From: Pseudomonadota bacterium
GTDB taxonomy: Bacteria > Pseudomonadota > Gammaproteobacteria > SZUA-229
Direction: 5' to 3'
DNA length: 5,199 nucleotides
NCBI GenBank assembly: GCA_030673345.1
Contig: DAOVJH010000131.1
Span: 1 to 5,199, forward strand
Shown here: in pieces, positions 4,916 to 5,199 of the stretch
Numbering within the stretch: position 1 is the first letter of the stretch
Layout of the letters: each line of letters opens with the position of its first letter
The notes under the pieces: model-generated
The model's input: the letters and a program-made list of their open reading frames with translations, nothing else
Told to the model about the DNA's origin: nothing
Databases searched by the model: none
Program-made: the position numbers and the translations under genes

Positions 4916-5199
4916 ATGACACTAAAGAACCCTCCTGTTGTATTATGCTTTTCAGGCGCAGACCCTACCGGCGGTGCTGGCATTCAAGCCGACATCGAAA
5001 CGTTAAGCAGCCACGGCTGCATCGCAGCATCCGTTATCACTGCTGCCACCGTGCAGGACACCATCGATGTCATCTCTTTTGCGCCCATGCCTTCAGATCT
5101 CATCATCGAGCAAGCACGGGCAGTGCTCGAAGATATGCCGATCGCAGCAATAAAGATAGGCATGGTCGGCAGTGCAGAAATCGCCATGGCGATCCATTC
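4916..5199 (+). CDS. thiD: Hydroxymethylpyrimidine/phosphomethylpyrimidine kinase ThiD (partial, C-terminus beyond the window)
   Basis: This enzyme phosphorylates 4-amino-5-hydroxymethyl-2-methylpyrimidine phosphate to the pyrophosphate used by thiamine-phosphate synthase (ThiE) in the cytoplasm. I read 94 codons before the edge, of about 266 in E. coli ThiD. Family motifs are FSGADPTGGAGIQADIETL (12-30), equivalent to the AGTDPSGGAGIQAD substrate-binding segment, then ASVITAATVQDT (38-49) and IKIGMVGSAE (79-88). AAGG (4906-4909) lies 6 nt before the ATG and fixes the start. It is divergent from rubredoxin. In pseudomonad-type genomes thiE and hemL often follow, which could be tested just outside the window. 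Confidence 0.95.
   Translation, partial: MTLKNPPVVLCFSGADPTGGAGIQADIETLSSHGCIAASVITAATVQDTIDVISFAPMPSDLIIEQARAVLEDMPIAAIKIGMVGSAEIAMAIH

Overview
The window looks like ordinary chromosome of a gammaproteobacterium. The ZnuA, ZnuB and ZnuC sequences are close in style to the enterobacterial proteins, and a rubredoxin gene divergent from thiD is an arrangement I recall from pseudomonad-like gammaproteobacteria. Base composition is moderate and no phage, transposase or plasmid genes are visible. I cannot name a genus from the sequence.

Left part (1-2495): a divergent zinc-uptake locus. znuC and znuB run on the minus strand and overlap by one base at the junction; znuB is cut by the window edge. 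znuA runs on the plus strand. The 139-bp gap between znuC and znuA holds a 17-bp palindrome that resembles a Zur operator and overlaps predicted promoters in both directions. ZnuA would capture periplasmic zinc, ZnuB would move it through the inner membrane, and ZnuC would supply the ATP hydrolysis.

Middle (2590-3457): two tandem YjbQ/UPF0047 genes on the plus strand after znuA. The first keeps the family's conserved His/Glu/Asp motif. The second aligns over its whole length but has lost almost all of those residues. This pair is the most unusual item in the window. A D-2-hydroxyacid dehydrogenase gene (3471-4439, minus) converges on the pair with only 13 bp between stop codons.

Right part (4440-5199): a 2 x 52-bp tandem repeat with internal palindromes, then a strong intrinsic terminator serving a small rubredoxin gene (minus). 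thiD starts divergently on the plus strand and runs off the right edge. Its ribosome binding site is preceded by a small perfect hairpin. ThiD makes hydroxymethylpyrimidine pyrophosphate for thiamine synthesis. YjbQ proteins are annotated as secondary thiamine-phosphate synthases, so a loose thiamine theme is possible, although the genes are not in one operon.

Every interval over about 90 bp without a gene (1418-1556, 2496-2589, 4440-4608, 4780-4915) is described below. No gene-free stretch exceeds 300 bp. I found no RNA gene, CRISPR array, insertion sequence or clearly new multi-gene system.
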